Source: CAYPNF01 sp964411985 (GTDB lineage Bacteria; Verrucomicrobiota; Verrucomicrobiia; Limisphaerales; J093). Taken from it: a stretch of 64,000 nt of DNA. A program made the position numbers and the translations under genes. The stretch lies in the NCBI GenBank assembly GCA_964411985.1, contig CAYPNF010000029.1, positions 1 to 64,000 on the forward strand, given 5' to 3'. How positions within the stretch are numbered: the first letter of the stretch is position 1; each line of letters starts with the position of its first letter. The notes below the pieces were generated by a model. It ran no database searches. It was given only the letters and a program-made list of their open reading frames with translations, and was not told the origin of the DNA. Shown here one piece after another: positions 46,260 to 55,558 of the stretch.

Positions 46260-48035
46260 ATGAACTCCCTGCCCTCCTGGGTCCTCCGCCCTTTGTCGAT
46301 CGTCAGTTTGCCGATGGCGCTGGCTTTCTGCCTCCTCAACGCGACCGTCGGTGCCGAACCTTCGCTCCATTACTCCGTGAGCTGGGTGGGTAACTCTTTT
46401 TCCGGCGCAAGCCAGAAATGGGTGCAGAACTTTCTCATCCACACAAAAGTCCAGCCCGACGGAACCGTGAACACCTGGAGCCATTGGGACGAGGGCGGAA
46501 AGAAGTTTGGGGTGTACAAGGACGGCGACGTCATCGGCAACACGAACGTGAATCCAAACAGTCTGGAGACGCACGACCAGCTGGGCCGGCTCTGGAAAGT
46601 GGAGGTCGAATACACTGACCCAAAGCATCAGGAGTGGGAGTTCGTTCCCAAGGGCATTACCTGTGACGGCAAAGCGGTGACGTTCCCTGAGCTTTTCCAG
46701 CCCATGGCGCTCGCGCTTGCCAACGATGCTTCGCTGATGATCGCCGACTCCGGCACGGGACCGCGGCAACAGGTGCTGTTCTACGACGTGACCGATGCGA
46801 GTCAGCCGAAGCTCAAGCGCACTTTCGGAGAACGCGGCGGCATCGGCTCCGGCAAGCCCGGCGAGATCATCCCCACGAAGTTCTGGGGGATCCGTGGACT
46901 TGGCATGGACGCCGCCAGTAATCTGTACGTCGCGATGAGCGAACAGGGTTCCGTGCTCCGTTCCTTCACACCGGAGGGCAAGCTGCGCTGGGAACTGCAT
47001 GGCGAATTCTTCTGTGACGTTGCGGCAGCCGATCCAGCAGACGACGCGACGACCGTCTGGGGCATTCAGGAACGCTACGCCATGGATTGGTCAAAGCCGC
47101 CTGGAAGCGACTCGAAATGGGTGAGTTACACGCTCGACCGCCACAAGTATCCGAACGACCCGCGCGGCCTCATGCACGTGAAGCAGCAGGGCGAACACGG
47201 GCTGACCTCGCCTCAAATTGTTTACCTCAACGGCCGGCGGTTCATGTTCGTTGGCGGCATGTTCGCCAGCAACTTCATCAATATCTTCCGCTTTGATGGC
47301 GAGATGGCGATTCCCTCCGGCCTGATTCTCCAATGGGGCAACAACCTCTATAACACCGACCTCCGGTGGCCGCCTTACAAACCGGCCGGCGTAACTTCTA
47401 TCTGGCGCGACATGAACGGCGATGGTGACTACCAGGCGGAAGAGTTCGCGCCGAACACCGCGCTCGTAAAACCCGGCCCTTTCTGGGTGGATAAGAAAGG
47501 CAACATCTGGATGGCCTACGGTTTCTTCCGCTACGATTTCCAAGGCCTCGACGCGCAGGACAATCCGATCTACTCCAGCGACAAAGTGACGGTGCTCGAC
47601 AAGCCGATGGGGGTGAACAAGATCGCGCGCGTCTGCTATCTCGATGACACCGACACGCTCATCGTCGCCGAGGAAGGCAGCGACATGCGCCACATCACTC
47701 GGGTGTTCGTCTGCAAGGGATACCTGGCTGGGAATCGCGAAACGGTTTCGTTCGTCTCCGGTGCAGGCAAGGAAGCAGCCTGCGTCACTGCTGTAGGTGA
47801 CTTCGCCTTCACCGGAGTATGGAAGGAACGCGGACGCATCTGGGTGAACCGCCTCAGTGACGGAGCGGAAGTGGGAGTATTCGAGCCAGGTCCGACCGTC
47901 GGCGGCGTGGAAAACACGGGCTGGATCGATGTATTGACCGGCATCAACGCGTTCAGGCGCAGCAACGGTGAATATCTTGTCTTCGTCGAGGAGAACTACA
48001 AGGCCAAGTCCCTCATCTACCGTTGGAGGCCGTGA
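46260..48035 (+). CDS. Exported NHL-like beta-propeller protein
   Basis: The ATG at 46260 (591 residues) is followed by a signal segment (LRPLSIVSLPMALAFCLLNATVGA). NHL/SBBP-like propeller patterns follow: QPMALALANDASLMIADSGTGP, WGIRGLGMDAASNLYVAMSEQG, WRDMNGDGDYQAEEFAPN (a calcium-loop-like element), FWVDKKGNIWMAYGFFRYD and RVCYLDDTDTLIVAEEGSDM. I know similar proteins next to glycosidases in Verrucomicrobiota and Planctomycetota, without defined function. It probably acts outside the cytoplasm. It is 276 bases from the preceding gene and 100 bases before the following one. Confidence 0.78.
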   Translation: MNSLPSWVLRPLSIVSLPMALAFCLLNATVGAEPSLHYSVSWVGNSFSGASQKWVQNFLIHTKVQPDGTVNTWSHWDEGGKKFGVYKDGDVIGNTNVNPNSLETHDQLGRLWKVEVEYTDPKHQEWEFVPKGITCDGKAVTFPELFQPMALALANDASLMIADSGTGPRQQVLFYDVTDASQPKLKRTFGERGGIGSGKPGEIIPTKFWGIRGLGMDAASNLYVAMSEQGSVLRSFTPEGKLRWELHGEFFCDVAAADPADDATTVWGIQERYAMDWSKPPGSDSKWVSYTLDRHKYPNDPRGLMHVKQQGEHGLTSPQIVYLNGRRFMFVGGMFASNFINIFRFDGEMAIPSGLILQWGNNLYNTDLRWPPYKPAGVTSIWRDMNGDGDYQAEEFAPNTALVKPGPFWVDKKGNIWMAYGFFRYDFQGLDAQDNPIYSSDKVTVLDKPMGVNKIARVCYLDDTDTLIVAEEGSDMRHITRVFVCKGYLAGNRETVSFVSGAGKEAACVTAVGDFAFTGVWKERGRIWVNRLSDGAEVGVFEPGPTVGGVENTGWIDVLTGINAFRRSNGEYLVFVEENYKAKSLIYRWRP

Positions 48036-48135
48036 AATCGAGTCTGCAAGCCCTTAGGAGTCCAGCCAATGTTGAATCACCAGACCTAACTGCGTGGAGC
48101 GATGACCACCGACTCCGCGTCAACACCGTAATCCC

Positions 48136-49578
48136 ATGAAGCGTCTCGACCTCCTTCTTTCGTTGCTCATCCTCTTGGGCCTGGGCGGGACTCCGTCTTT
48201 GTTCGCCGCCGAAACCCGCTGGCTGCCAGACGCCAAACCCCGGCTATTCGTCCTCACCGACATCTCCAACGAACCGGACGACGAGGAATCCCTCGTGCGC
48301 CTGCTCGCCTACGCCAACGAGTTCGACCTCGATGGGCTCGTCGCCACCACGTCCACCTGGCTGCGGAACACCACGCGCGTGGATTTGATTCACCGCCAGC
48401 TCGACGCCTACGGGCAAGTTCGCGACCGTTTGCTCCAGCATGCGCCGGGCTTTCCAGAGAAGGGACGATTGCGCGCCGTCACTGCCGTCGGCCAGGCGCA
48501 GTATGGCATGGCGGCGGTGGGTGACGGCAAGGCCACCGCCGGCTCGCGCTTGCTGCTAAACGCCGCTGAGCGGCCCGATGAACGTCCGCTGTGGGTCAGC
48601 GTCTGGGGTGGCGCCAACACCCTGGCCCAGGCGTTGTCCGATGCCCGCAGGGAACGCACGCCGGAGGCGTTGAAGAACTTGGTTGCCAAACTGCGGGTTT
48701 ATACCATCTCCGATCAGGATGATGCGGGCCCCTGGCTGCGCCGGGAGTTTCCCGGTTTGTTCTACATCGTCTCGCCCAGCACGACGGACTGGAAGGAATA
48801 CTGGCGCGCGACCTGGACGGGCATCAGCGGCGACCGGCATTACCGCAACGGCCCACGGCACATGTTTCATCTCGTGGACAATCCGTGGCTGGAAGAAAAC
48901 ATCATCCAGGACCACGGCCCGCTCGGCGCACTCTATCCCAAAATGGCCTACATCATGGAAGGCGACACACCATCGTTCCTCGGCCTCATCAACAACGGCC
49001 TGGGGTGGCACCTTAGTCCGGCCAATGGCGGCTGGGGCGGGCGCTACGCGTTGTATCAAGCCCACGGTGAAACCCGCCCGATTTGGACCAACAACCAGGA
49101 CAGCCGCGACACCGCAACCGCCGACAACGGCCAGACTGAATGCACCGACATGGCCACCATTTGGCGTTGGCGCGAGCATTTTCAACACGACTTCGCTGCG
49201 CGCATGGACTGGTGTGTGGCCCATGAATTCAGGAAAGCCAACCACCCTCCGATTGCGGTACTGAATGACGACACGACGAAGCGCGTGCTGGAGCTGACCG
49301 CCAAGCCCGGTGAGACAGTGGAACTTGCTTCCAAAGGCTCAGGTGACCCCGACGGCGATGCCTTCACCTGCACGTGGTTTGTCTATCGCGAAGCGGGCAC
49401 GTTCCCGGGCGAAGTCAGGCTCGCTGCAACCCGCGGCGAGACGACGAGTCTGCGGGTTCCCGCGCTGGATGCGAAGGAGCCGGGCAATCCCACCCTGCAT
49501 GTCATTCTCACCATCTCGGACCACGGCACCCCTGCGCTGGTTGCCTATCGCCGCGCGGTCATCACGGTCAAACCATGA
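48136..49578 (+). CDS. Sde182/DUF1593-like nucleoside-hydrolase-fold protein
   Basis: This 480-residue exported protein has a signal segment (LLLSLLILLGLGGTPSLFA). The N-terminal domain begins KPRLFVLTDISNEPDDEESLV, where the aspartates resemble the calcium-binding DxD cluster of nucleoside hydrolases. It continues DLDGLVATTSTWLRNTTR and PLWVSVWGGANTLAQAL. The C-terminal part is an Ig-like domain (PPIAVLNDD ... GSGDPDGDAFTCTWFVYREAG). This matches the DUF1593 family named after the cellulose-binding protein Sde0182. A sugar-nucleoside or glycan hydrolase activity is plausible but unproven. Its stop overlaps the start of the GH140-like gene (ATGA), implying translational coupling. Confidence 0.88.
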   Translation: MKRLDLLLSLLILLGLGGTPSLFAAETRWLPDAKPRLFVLTDISNEPDDEESLVRLLAYANEFDLDGLVATTSTWLRNTTRVDLIHRQLDAYGQVRDRLLQHAPGFPEKGRLRAVTAVGQAQYGMAAVGDGKATAGSRLLLNAAERPDERPLWVSVWGGANTLAQALSDARRERTPEALKNLVAKLRVYTISDQDDAGPWLRREFPGLFYIVSPSTTDWKEYWRATWTGISGDRHYRNGPRHMFHLVDNPWLEENIIQDHGPLGALYPKMAYIMEGDTPSFLGLINNGLGWHLSPANGGWGGRYALYQAHGETRPIWTNNQDSRDTATADNGQTECTDMATIWRWREHFQHDFAARMDWCVAHEFRKANHPPIAVLNDDTTKRVLELTAKPGETVELASKGSGDPDGDAFTCTWFVYREAGTFPGEVRLAATRGETTSLRVPALDAKEPGNPTLHVILTISDHGTPALVAYRRAVITVKP

Positions 49579-51122
49579 AACCTTCCCCTCCTGCCATTCC
49601 TGTTGCTCACATGAGCCGCAACTGCTTCAACGGGGAACGACCACGGTTCGGAAGACGTTTTCCGTGCCTTCTAGTGGCGTTCCTTCTATTCGCCAGCCTG
49701 GGCCTCCTCGCGCCACCTTCCCTGTCGGCGGCGAGTTCCGCAAGCTCCACCCAACTGCGGGCTTCGGAGAACCGTCGTTTCCTGGTCACGATCGGCGGCA
49801 AACCGTTCTTCTGGCTAGGCGACACGGCGTGGGAACTGTTTCACCGGCTGGACCGCGCGGAAGCAAGCCTCTACCTGCGCGACCGCGCCGCCAAAGGCTT
49901 CACCGTCATTCAAGCCGTGGGGCTAGCGGAGTTGAACGGACTCGTCGAACCCAACCGGTACGGGCACTTACCGCTGGAGAATCAGGATCCCGCGCGCCCC
50001 GCCGTGAAGGCCGGCCCCGACAACGATTACTGGGATTTCGTGGACGCGACCCTGGATGAGGCGACGCGCTGGGGTCTCTATGTGGGCTTCCTGCCCACCT
50101 GGGGCAGCTATGTGACGTCGTCGGCGTTCGACGGCAAGGTCAACGGCATCTTCAACGTGACGAACGCGCTGGCTTACGGGCAATTCCTCGGCACGCGCTA
50201 CCGCGACCGCGCGAACCTCATCTGGATTCTGGGCGGTGACAAAGCGCCGTCCACGCCCGAAGCCTTGGCCGTCTGGCGCGCGATGGCCCGAGGCATCACC
50301 CTCGGCATGTCCGGCAAGGAGGATGACGACGCCGTGTTGATGACCTATCACACTTCAGGGCCGGGGCATGTCTCGGATTACATCCACGACGAGCCGTGGT
50401 TGGATTTCACCTCCGCCCAGTCGAGTCACGGGGATCTCGTCGAAAGTTGGCGGTTCATCGAGAAGCACTGGCAGCGGCAGCCGATCAAGCCGGTGATCGA
50501 CCTTGAATCAAGCTACCCGGACGCCCTGATTCCCGCCGCTTGGCTGCCCGAAGCCATGCGCGCGGCGCATCGGTCCACCCAGCCATCCAATGACGACCAC
50601 GCACGCCGCGCAGCGTATTGGGCGGTGTTTGCCGGAGCTTTCGGACATACCTACGGCCATAACTCCATCTGGCAAATGTATGCGCCGCCTCGCAAACCGA
50701 TCCTGGACCCGAAGCTCACCTGGCGTGAAGCCCTCGACGCGCCGAGCGCACGACAGATGGGTTATCTTCGGCGACTCATCGAGTCGCGACCCATGCTCGA
50801 CCGCGTGCCCGACCAGTCGATGCTTGTGGGTGGTGCGGGGGAAGGCGCGGAGCATCGGCGTGCCCTGCGCGGTGGGGATTACGCGATGATTTATACGCCC
50901 ACACGCCGCGCGCTGGAAATCCAGCTGGGCAAGATCAGCGGCGCTAAAGTCAGGGTCTCGTGGTTCAATCCCCGCACTGGCGAAGTCAGCTGGATCGGCG
51001 AGCATGCGAACCAGGATCAGCGCACCTTTGAACCTCCCGGCAACGGCGATTGGGTGCTCCTGCTCGATAACGCAGCCAAGGGCTTCGCGTTGTTGCCGCA
51101 GAACCCGGAAAAGGCCAAATGA
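49575..51122 (+). CDS. GH140-like (DUF4038) apiosidase-type glycosidase
   Basis: The ATG at 49575 overlaps the previous stop by four bases and gives 515 residues. The signal segment is FPCLLVAFLLFASLGLLAPPSLSA. The TIM-barrel region shows the DUF4038 signature: RRFLVTIGGKPFFWLGDTAWELFHRL, KGFTVIQAVGLAEL, WDFVDATLDEATRWGLYVGFLPTWG, LIWILGGDKAPSTPEA and PVIDLESSYPDAL (given in parts). A C-terminal collagen-binding-type (DUF5060-like) tail contains YTPTRRALEIQLGKI and VSWFNPRTGEVSWIG. Characterised GH140 enzymes release apiose-containing side chains from rhamnogalacturonan II. The substrate here is inferred by family, supported by the rhamnosidases in the same window. Confidence 0.85.
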   Translation: MKPSPPAIPVAHMSRNCFNGERPRFGRRFPCLLVAFLLFASLGLLAPPSLSAASSASSTQLRASENRRFLVTIGGKPFFWLGDTAWELFHRLDRAEASLYLRDRAAKGFTVIQAVGLAELNGLVEPNRYGHLPLENQDPARPAVKAGPDNDYWDFVDATLDEATRWGLYVGFLPTWGSYVTSSAFDGKVNGIFNVTNALAYGQFLGTRYRDRANLIWILGGDKAPSTPEALAVWRAMARGITLGMSGKEDDDAVLMTYHTSGPGHVSDYIHDEPWLDFTSAQSSHGDLVESWRFIEKHWQRQPIKPVIDLESSYPDALIPAAWLPEAMRAAHRSTQPSNDDHARRAAYWAVFAGAFGHTYGHNSIWQMYAPPRKPILDPKLTWREALDAPSARQMGYLRRLIESRPMLDRVPDQSMLVGGAGEGAEHRRALRGGDYAMIYTPTRRALEIQLGKISGAKVRVSWFNPRTGEVSWIGEHANQDQRTFEPPGNGDWVLLLDNAAKGFALLPQNPEKAK

Positions 51123-51146
51123 TTCGCGACGGAGACCCTAACCTAA

Positions 51147-51434
51147 GTCCATCAGCCCCGCGAGCGGCGCAGCTTCGCGGTCCAGGGCAACGAAGGCAGC
51201 ACGATGAGCCGCACCACGAACGGCTGGGTGCAGCAATGGCTGCTGAACTTCGGGCCGGCGAAGAAGGTGTTCCCGAACTGGTTCGACTGGCCGGTGAGCG
51301 AGCAATACATCGACTTCGGCCGCTATCCGCTGCCCAACGAGAACTGCTTCAATCAAACCACCGTGCCCGCCGCGTGCTACTGGTTTTGCCTCGCGACTCG
51401 GGCCACACAAAACGGAACTCCACTCCCCTCATGA
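51147..51434 (+). pseudogene. Probable C-terminal remnant of a lost gene
   Basis: This frame has no proper N-terminus: it begins just after a TAA at 51144-51146 and has an internal ATG at 51204. Yet it reads like the end of a real protein: RSFAVQGNEGSTMSRTTNG, WVQQWLLNFG, VFPNWFDWPVSEQYIDFG and YPLPNENCFNQTTVPAACYWF. The density of W, F, Y and N is unlike a random frame. It fills the otherwise long gap between two glycosidase genes. I could not place the family. It ends by overlapping the ATG at 51431. Confidence 0.45.
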
Positions 51435-54223
51435 GACTCTTCCTGCACGCACTCCTATTTGCCCCCATCCTCCAAGTCCTCGCGACTGAGCCGCAGGTGC
51501 GCCTCGAACTTGCGCCTCTGGATGGCATCTTTCGCATGTACCCCCTGGCAGCCGACGGCTCGCCCAAAACCGTCGGCATCGAATTGCGTGCCTCCAGCAA
51601 ATCGAAGGACGGACGGGACATTCTCGTTCGCTTCACCGCTCAGGACATCTTCCGGAAACCGGTCGAATGGCGCCAGGAGGTGCGCCTGAAGCTGTCGGCG
51701 GAGGGCGCGGTGGTGACCAACAAAGTCGACTTTCAAGCCGGGCAGGGATTCTTTCAGGTGTTCGCCACCACCCAGGCCGATGGTCAATCCTATGAAGCTT
51801 CCACCGGCATCGGCATCATTCCCCCGCACCATCGTGGTGTGCGGCCGGATTCCTTCTTCGCCTCCAACACCTCCAGCATCCGGACCGGCCTCCAGTTGCG
51901 CTTCCTGCAGGCGATCGGCATGAAGATCCAGCGAACACATCTCAATCCCGTGGTGGCGGTCATACCGGAACAACCTCAGGGCGCCTGCCACCTGGACCTG
52001 GCCGCCATGGATCGCGCCTGGCAGGATTGCCTCGATCACGATACCTGGATCCTGCCGATTGTCGGTTACCACTTCGGCGAACGGATGCGGTCGGACCTCG
52101 CGCGCCGCACGGACATGCACGGACCGCCGCGGGATCTGCGCGAGTTTGTGGATACCTGGGAAACCATTGTTCGCCGCTATCCCCGCATCACAACGTGGGA
52201 GTTCTGGAACGAGCCATGGATCTACGGCTGGACCTGGGCGGCCGAACCGGAGGTGTATCGCCAGTTCCAAAGGGAGTGGTGCCGCATGGCTCTTTCCGTG
52301 AATCCGGCCATGCGGATTGTGGCCGGCAACAGCTCCATGTTCACCGAGGACCATATCGAGCCTTACCCCGAATCCTGGAAGGGGTTACTCCAGGGCACTT
52401 CGCATCACCCGTACTCGGGCGTCAGTGATCCCACTTTCCGCATCAGCGGCCAGGGACGCTCGCTCGATCAAGGCGGGGTCGTCACCCGCCGCATGGGCCT
52501 CCCCTACTACTACATGACCGAGGCGGGCAGTGCCGCGGGCGACGAGATCGACTCTCATAAGCTAATCCAGTACTTCATCCGCTCGGCCCTAGCCGGGGCG
52601 TTTCAAGGCAACGCCCAGTGGGGTTTCGGTTTCCACGAGAACAACACCCGCGCGAATACCGCCTTTGCCGTGATGACCCATTTCCTCGAGGACCGTCCGG
52701 TGGTCGCTGACATCTGGCCCCACCACGCGTTGCTCTGGGGTGCTGTCTTTGCCAATCCGCGCCACGTCACCGACGCCGTGCGCCAACTCCCACGCGCCTC
52801 CGAACTCGCCAGCCGCTGGAACGTGCCGGTGCCAGACCAACGCCGTAACGACCCAGTTAAGGTGGCGGTGATCTGGAATCATACCGGCCCTGACGCCAAG
52901 CACCTGGACCAGGAAGGCACGCTCGCGTTGTCGGAACCGGGCGATATCCGGGCGTTCGATTTGGTCGGGCGGGAGATCCCGCACCACGGCGGCAAGTTGA
53001 CTGTGCCCTTCGGCGAGAAGGTAGTCTGGTTCACCAGCACGCAACTCGACCTCGCCACGTTCCGCGAGCGCCTGGCCAGCGCCCGGCTGGACGGCCTGAC
53101 TCCGGTCAGCGTGTCAGCGCTCTCGCTGCAGCAGCCAGCCGACCAGGCTCAGAAGCTGACCGTTCGGCTGGAGAACCAATTGAACCGTGACGTTCGCGGT
53201 GCGCTCACCCTCACCCGGCAAGCCGACGGCGTTGAGCGCACGGTCGCCGTCACCCTCACGGCAGGCCGGTTGCACGAAACCCAGATCGAATGGCCCGCTG
53301 CCAACCTGCCAATTCAGTCCCGCCACGGCGTCACGCTCACCCTCAAGACCGATGCCGGCGCTGTCAGCCACCAGCAGGAGATCGCGGTCGCCCGCTTCCT
53401 CAAGCGATCCATCACCGTGGACGGTAAGCTCGACGACTGGGCTGACGCTCTGCCAGTGTTGATGGACAGCGCCCAGTCGGAAGGAAAGCTCGACCCGACA
53501 CTGGCCTTGCTGAATCCCGGCCGCGTCAAGACGGAGTCCGGCGACGGCGGGCGGGTGGTGTTGCGGGTCTATACCGCGTATGACGAGCAGAATGTCTATG
53601 TGGCCGCCGCCGTGCGTGAAAAACAACTGCTCTGTCGCGCTGGCCAACCCGTGACGCGCCGGGGCCGCAGCGAGGTCGTCGAACTGCCGTATCGCATGGG
53701 CGAACCGTCCGGGCTGGAGCACATTCGGTTCTGCGGCGACGCGTTCTTCTTCGCTTTTGGGTTTCGCGACCGCGTGCCCGGCTGGGGCCGGCAGATGGAC
53801 GATCCCTGGGCGTGGAAGGGACATTTCTACGACACGGATGATCACTACGCGGTTCACACTTCATCTACCGGACCGCAGCTCATCCGCCAGTGGGGCGCGG
53901 ACACGTCCCGACGCATCGCGTATCAGACCGCCGTCGTGCCGGGCGTGGGTCCGGTACCGGGCGCCCAAGTGCGGATCGAACGCGACGAGACTGCCCAGTT
54001 GACGGTTTATGAAATGTCCATCCCGCGGGCGGAACTGAAGCTGTTCAACCCCGGGGCTGGCCGCCTGCGTTTCGGCTTCAACCTCGTTAGCAACGAAGTG
54101 GGCTGGCCCCTGCAATGGGCATCGGCGGCGGGCGTCTTCGATTACTGGATTGGCTCCGGATCGTTCAGCCCCACCTGGGTATCCGTCCTGCCCTGCCAAA
54201 CTTACTTCGGTATTGAACCTTGA
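51431..54223 (+). CDS. TIM-barrel glycoside hydrolase with CBM9-like C-terminal domain
   Basis: I start at the ATG at 51431 (930 residues), directly followed by a signal segment (RLFLHALLFAPILQVLA). The catalytic region resembles clan-A barrels (GH39/GH5-like): MKIQRTHLNPVVAVIPEQ, ITTWEFWNEPWIYGWTW with the acid/base glutamate expected in NEP, and YYMTEAGSAAGDEIDSHK, where a nucleophile glutamate could lie. After Ig-like strands, the tail ITVDGKLDDWADALPVLMD ... VRVYTAYDEQNVYVAAAVREK is typical of CBM9-like domains (the repeat reads VLRVYTAYDEQNVYVAAAV in the sequence). The family is not certain. It is separated from the following gene by no bases. Confidence 0.8.
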   Translation: MRLFLHALLFAPILQVLATEPQVRLELAPLDGIFRMYPLAADGSPKTVGIELRASSKSKDGRDILVRFTAQDIFRKPVEWRQEVRLKLSAEGAVVTNKVDFQAGQGFFQVFATTQADGQSYEASTGIGIIPPHHRGVRPDSFFASNTSSIRTGLQLRFLQAIGMKIQRTHLNPVVAVIPEQPQGACHLDLAAMDRAWQDCLDHDTWILPIVGYHFGERMRSDLARRTDMHGPPRDLREFVDTWETIVRRYPRITTWEFWNEPWIYGWTWAAEPEVYRQFQREWCRMALSVNPAMRIVAGNSSMFTEDHIEPYPESWKGLLQGTSHHPYSGVSDPTFRISGQGRSLDQGGVVTRRMGLPYYYMTEAGSAAGDEIDSHKLIQYFIRSALAGAFQGNAQWGFGFHENNTRANTAFAVMTHFLEDRPVVADIWPHHALLWGAVFANPRHVTDAVRQLPRASELASRWNVPVPDQRRNDPVKVAVIWNHTGPDAKHLDQEGTLALSEPGDIRAFDLVGREIPHHGGKLTVPFGEKVVWFTSTQLDLATFRERLASARLDGLTPVSVSALSLQQPADQAQKLTVRLENQLNRDVRGALTLTRQADGVERTVAVTLTAGRLHETQIEWPAANLPIQSRHGVTLTLKTDAGAVSHQQEIAVARFLKRSITVDGKLDDWADALPVLMDSAQSEGKLDPTLALLNPGRVKTESGDGGRVVLRVYTAYDEQNVYVAAAVREKQLLCRAGQPVTRRGRSEVVELPYRMGEPSGLEHIRFCGDAFFFAFGFRDRVPGWGRQMDDPWAWKGHFYDTDDHYAVHTSSTGPQLIRQWGADTSRRIAYQTAVVPGVGPVPGAQVRIERDETAQLTVYEMSIPRAELKLFNPGAGRLRFGFNLVSNEVGWPLQWASAAGVFDYWIGSGSFSPTWVSVLPCQTYFGIEP

Positions 54224-55057
54224 ATGAACACTTACATCTCCATCGCCGCGCTGTTCGCTCTTTCCACCTTCACCTCCATGCAAGCGGGCGAGGTCTATAA
54301 AGAGCCGCATATCCGTTATCTCATTGCCGACATGACACTCGGTGGGTCGCCTGATTACTATAGGCAACACGTCCGCGACGCAGTGCCTGCCGTCGCGCTC
54401 AAGGAATGGGAGGCTGGCGTGCGCCTCGTGAGCACGAACCAGTTCGAGCGGCGGCGCATCCCCACGCCCTACGGCGATTCCATGCGCGTGGTCTTCAAAG
54501 GCACTGACAGGACCGTGACCGGCGCAGATATCCTGCTGACCTCCGATCTAACTTTCGAGCAAGCGCCGATGCGACTTGCGCTCGCCGATCTGACGATGGG
54601 TCGGCCGCTGGCGTTCTACGAGGCCAAGAAAGCGGACCCTAGCGTGGCCGAGGCCTTGAAACGCTGGGAGTACGGCGCGCGTGCCGTGAACACGAACCTG
54701 TTTACCCTGCGCGGGGAGAAGCGCGAACTGGTGTATGTCGCCAACGGCCGGCCGCTCGATGGCGCGTTGGTGAAGCTGAACACCGACCCCCATTTTTCAG
54801 AAGGCTGGCTGCGGTATCTTATCGCCGAGATGCAGCTTGGCACCCCGAAGGAGAAGTTCCTGAGCTTCGGCCACCGGTTCCACGACTACAACTGCCTCGA
54901 GGCTGTCGCCCATCTGGAAGCCGGGTACAGAGTGACCAACCTCGATCAGTTCGAACTCAAGACGGTGAACAACAGCCCGACCGTCGTTTACAGGGGCACC
55001 GAGAAACGCGTGGACCGGTTCGACATTCGCCTCAGCTCTGATCCTGCCAAGCAATAA
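54224..55057 (+). CDS. Exported protein of three ~90-residue repeats, unknown family
   Basis: The ATG at 54224 directly follows the upstream stop, so co-translation is likely. The product has 277 residues, with signal ISIAALFALSTFTSMQAG. The mature part is three copies of one unit: IRYLIADMTLGGSPDYYRQH ... VVFKGTDRTVTGADILLTSDL; MRLALADLTMGRPLAFYEAK ... VYVANGRPLDGALVKLNTDP; and LRYLIAEMQLGTPKEKFLSF ... VVYRGTEKRVDRFDIRLSSDP. Shared features are [RY]LxxAxMxLG, a G-x-R-[LAV]-V/N-T-N motif, and a closing G-x-x-x-x-x-D/G-x-x-I/V. I do not know this family. As the last gene of the glycosidase group it may bind products or the cell envelope. Confidence 0.8.
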   Translation: MNTYISIAALFALSTFTSMQAGEVYKEPHIRYLIADMTLGGSPDYYRQHVRDAVPAVALKEWEAGVRLVSTNQFERRRIPTPYGDSMRVVFKGTDRTVTGADILLTSDLTFEQAPMRLALADLTMGRPLAFYEAKKADPSVAEALKRWEYGARAVNTNLFTLRGEKRELVYVANGRPLDGALVKLNTDPHFSEGWLRYLIAEMQLGTPKEKFLSFGHRFHDYNCLEAVAHLEAGYRVTNLDQFELKTVNNSPTVVYRGTEKRVDRFDIRLSSDPAKQ

Positions 55058-55188
55058 TGACCTCAAGTCGGAAGCCTTAATCCAAAGTGACAGCCTAACG
55101 AGCTTGCCCATCTCGGCTTCGCTGCTTGCCAGCGCGAGCATAGGACTGAGACCTGCATTATCGCTCCTATTCTGAACTGCACAGAAGA

Positions 55189-55541
55189 TGGTGGAGGCGG
55201 CGGGAATCGAACCCGCGTCCCTAACAGAAAAACCAGCCGCGACTACATGCTTAGTCGGATGAGATTTGTCAGCTGAACGGTGACGATCCGACACGAACCA
55301 CACAGCTTAGCCCGCATAAAAGTTTCAGCGGTCAGCGTACAGACAGCACCGACCACCTACCCTGCTATAGCGTTCGTTCACCTCAGCAGGTGTCAGGCGG
55401 CGAACGTCACGGCCGTATTAAGCCGCGAGAGCCAGTTCTTCGTTGGCGTTTAACGATTGGTCCGATGATTTACGAGGCCCACGAACCATCCTCGGCATGC
55501 CGCCTCTGGCGCATCCATCAGGTCGAAACCAGGACGCCCCC
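55189..55541 (-). ncRNA. ssrA: tmRNA
   Basis: On the minus strand the 5' end reads GGGGGCGTCCTGGTTTCGAC and the 3' end reads GGTTCGATTCCCGCC GCCTCCACCA, the tRNA-like acceptor arms with encoded CCA. The length is about 353 nt, normal for a one-piece tmRNA. The tag reading frame is 55418-55447 (minus): it resumes at GCC and reads ANEELALAA then TAA. tmRNA rescues stalled ribosomes with SmpB and marks the nascent chain for proteolysis. The ALAA end is the usual ClpXP signal. It lies 63 bases downstream of the groEL terminator. Confidence 0.96.
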
Positions 55542-55558
55542 AGCTCAGCTTCGGCTCT

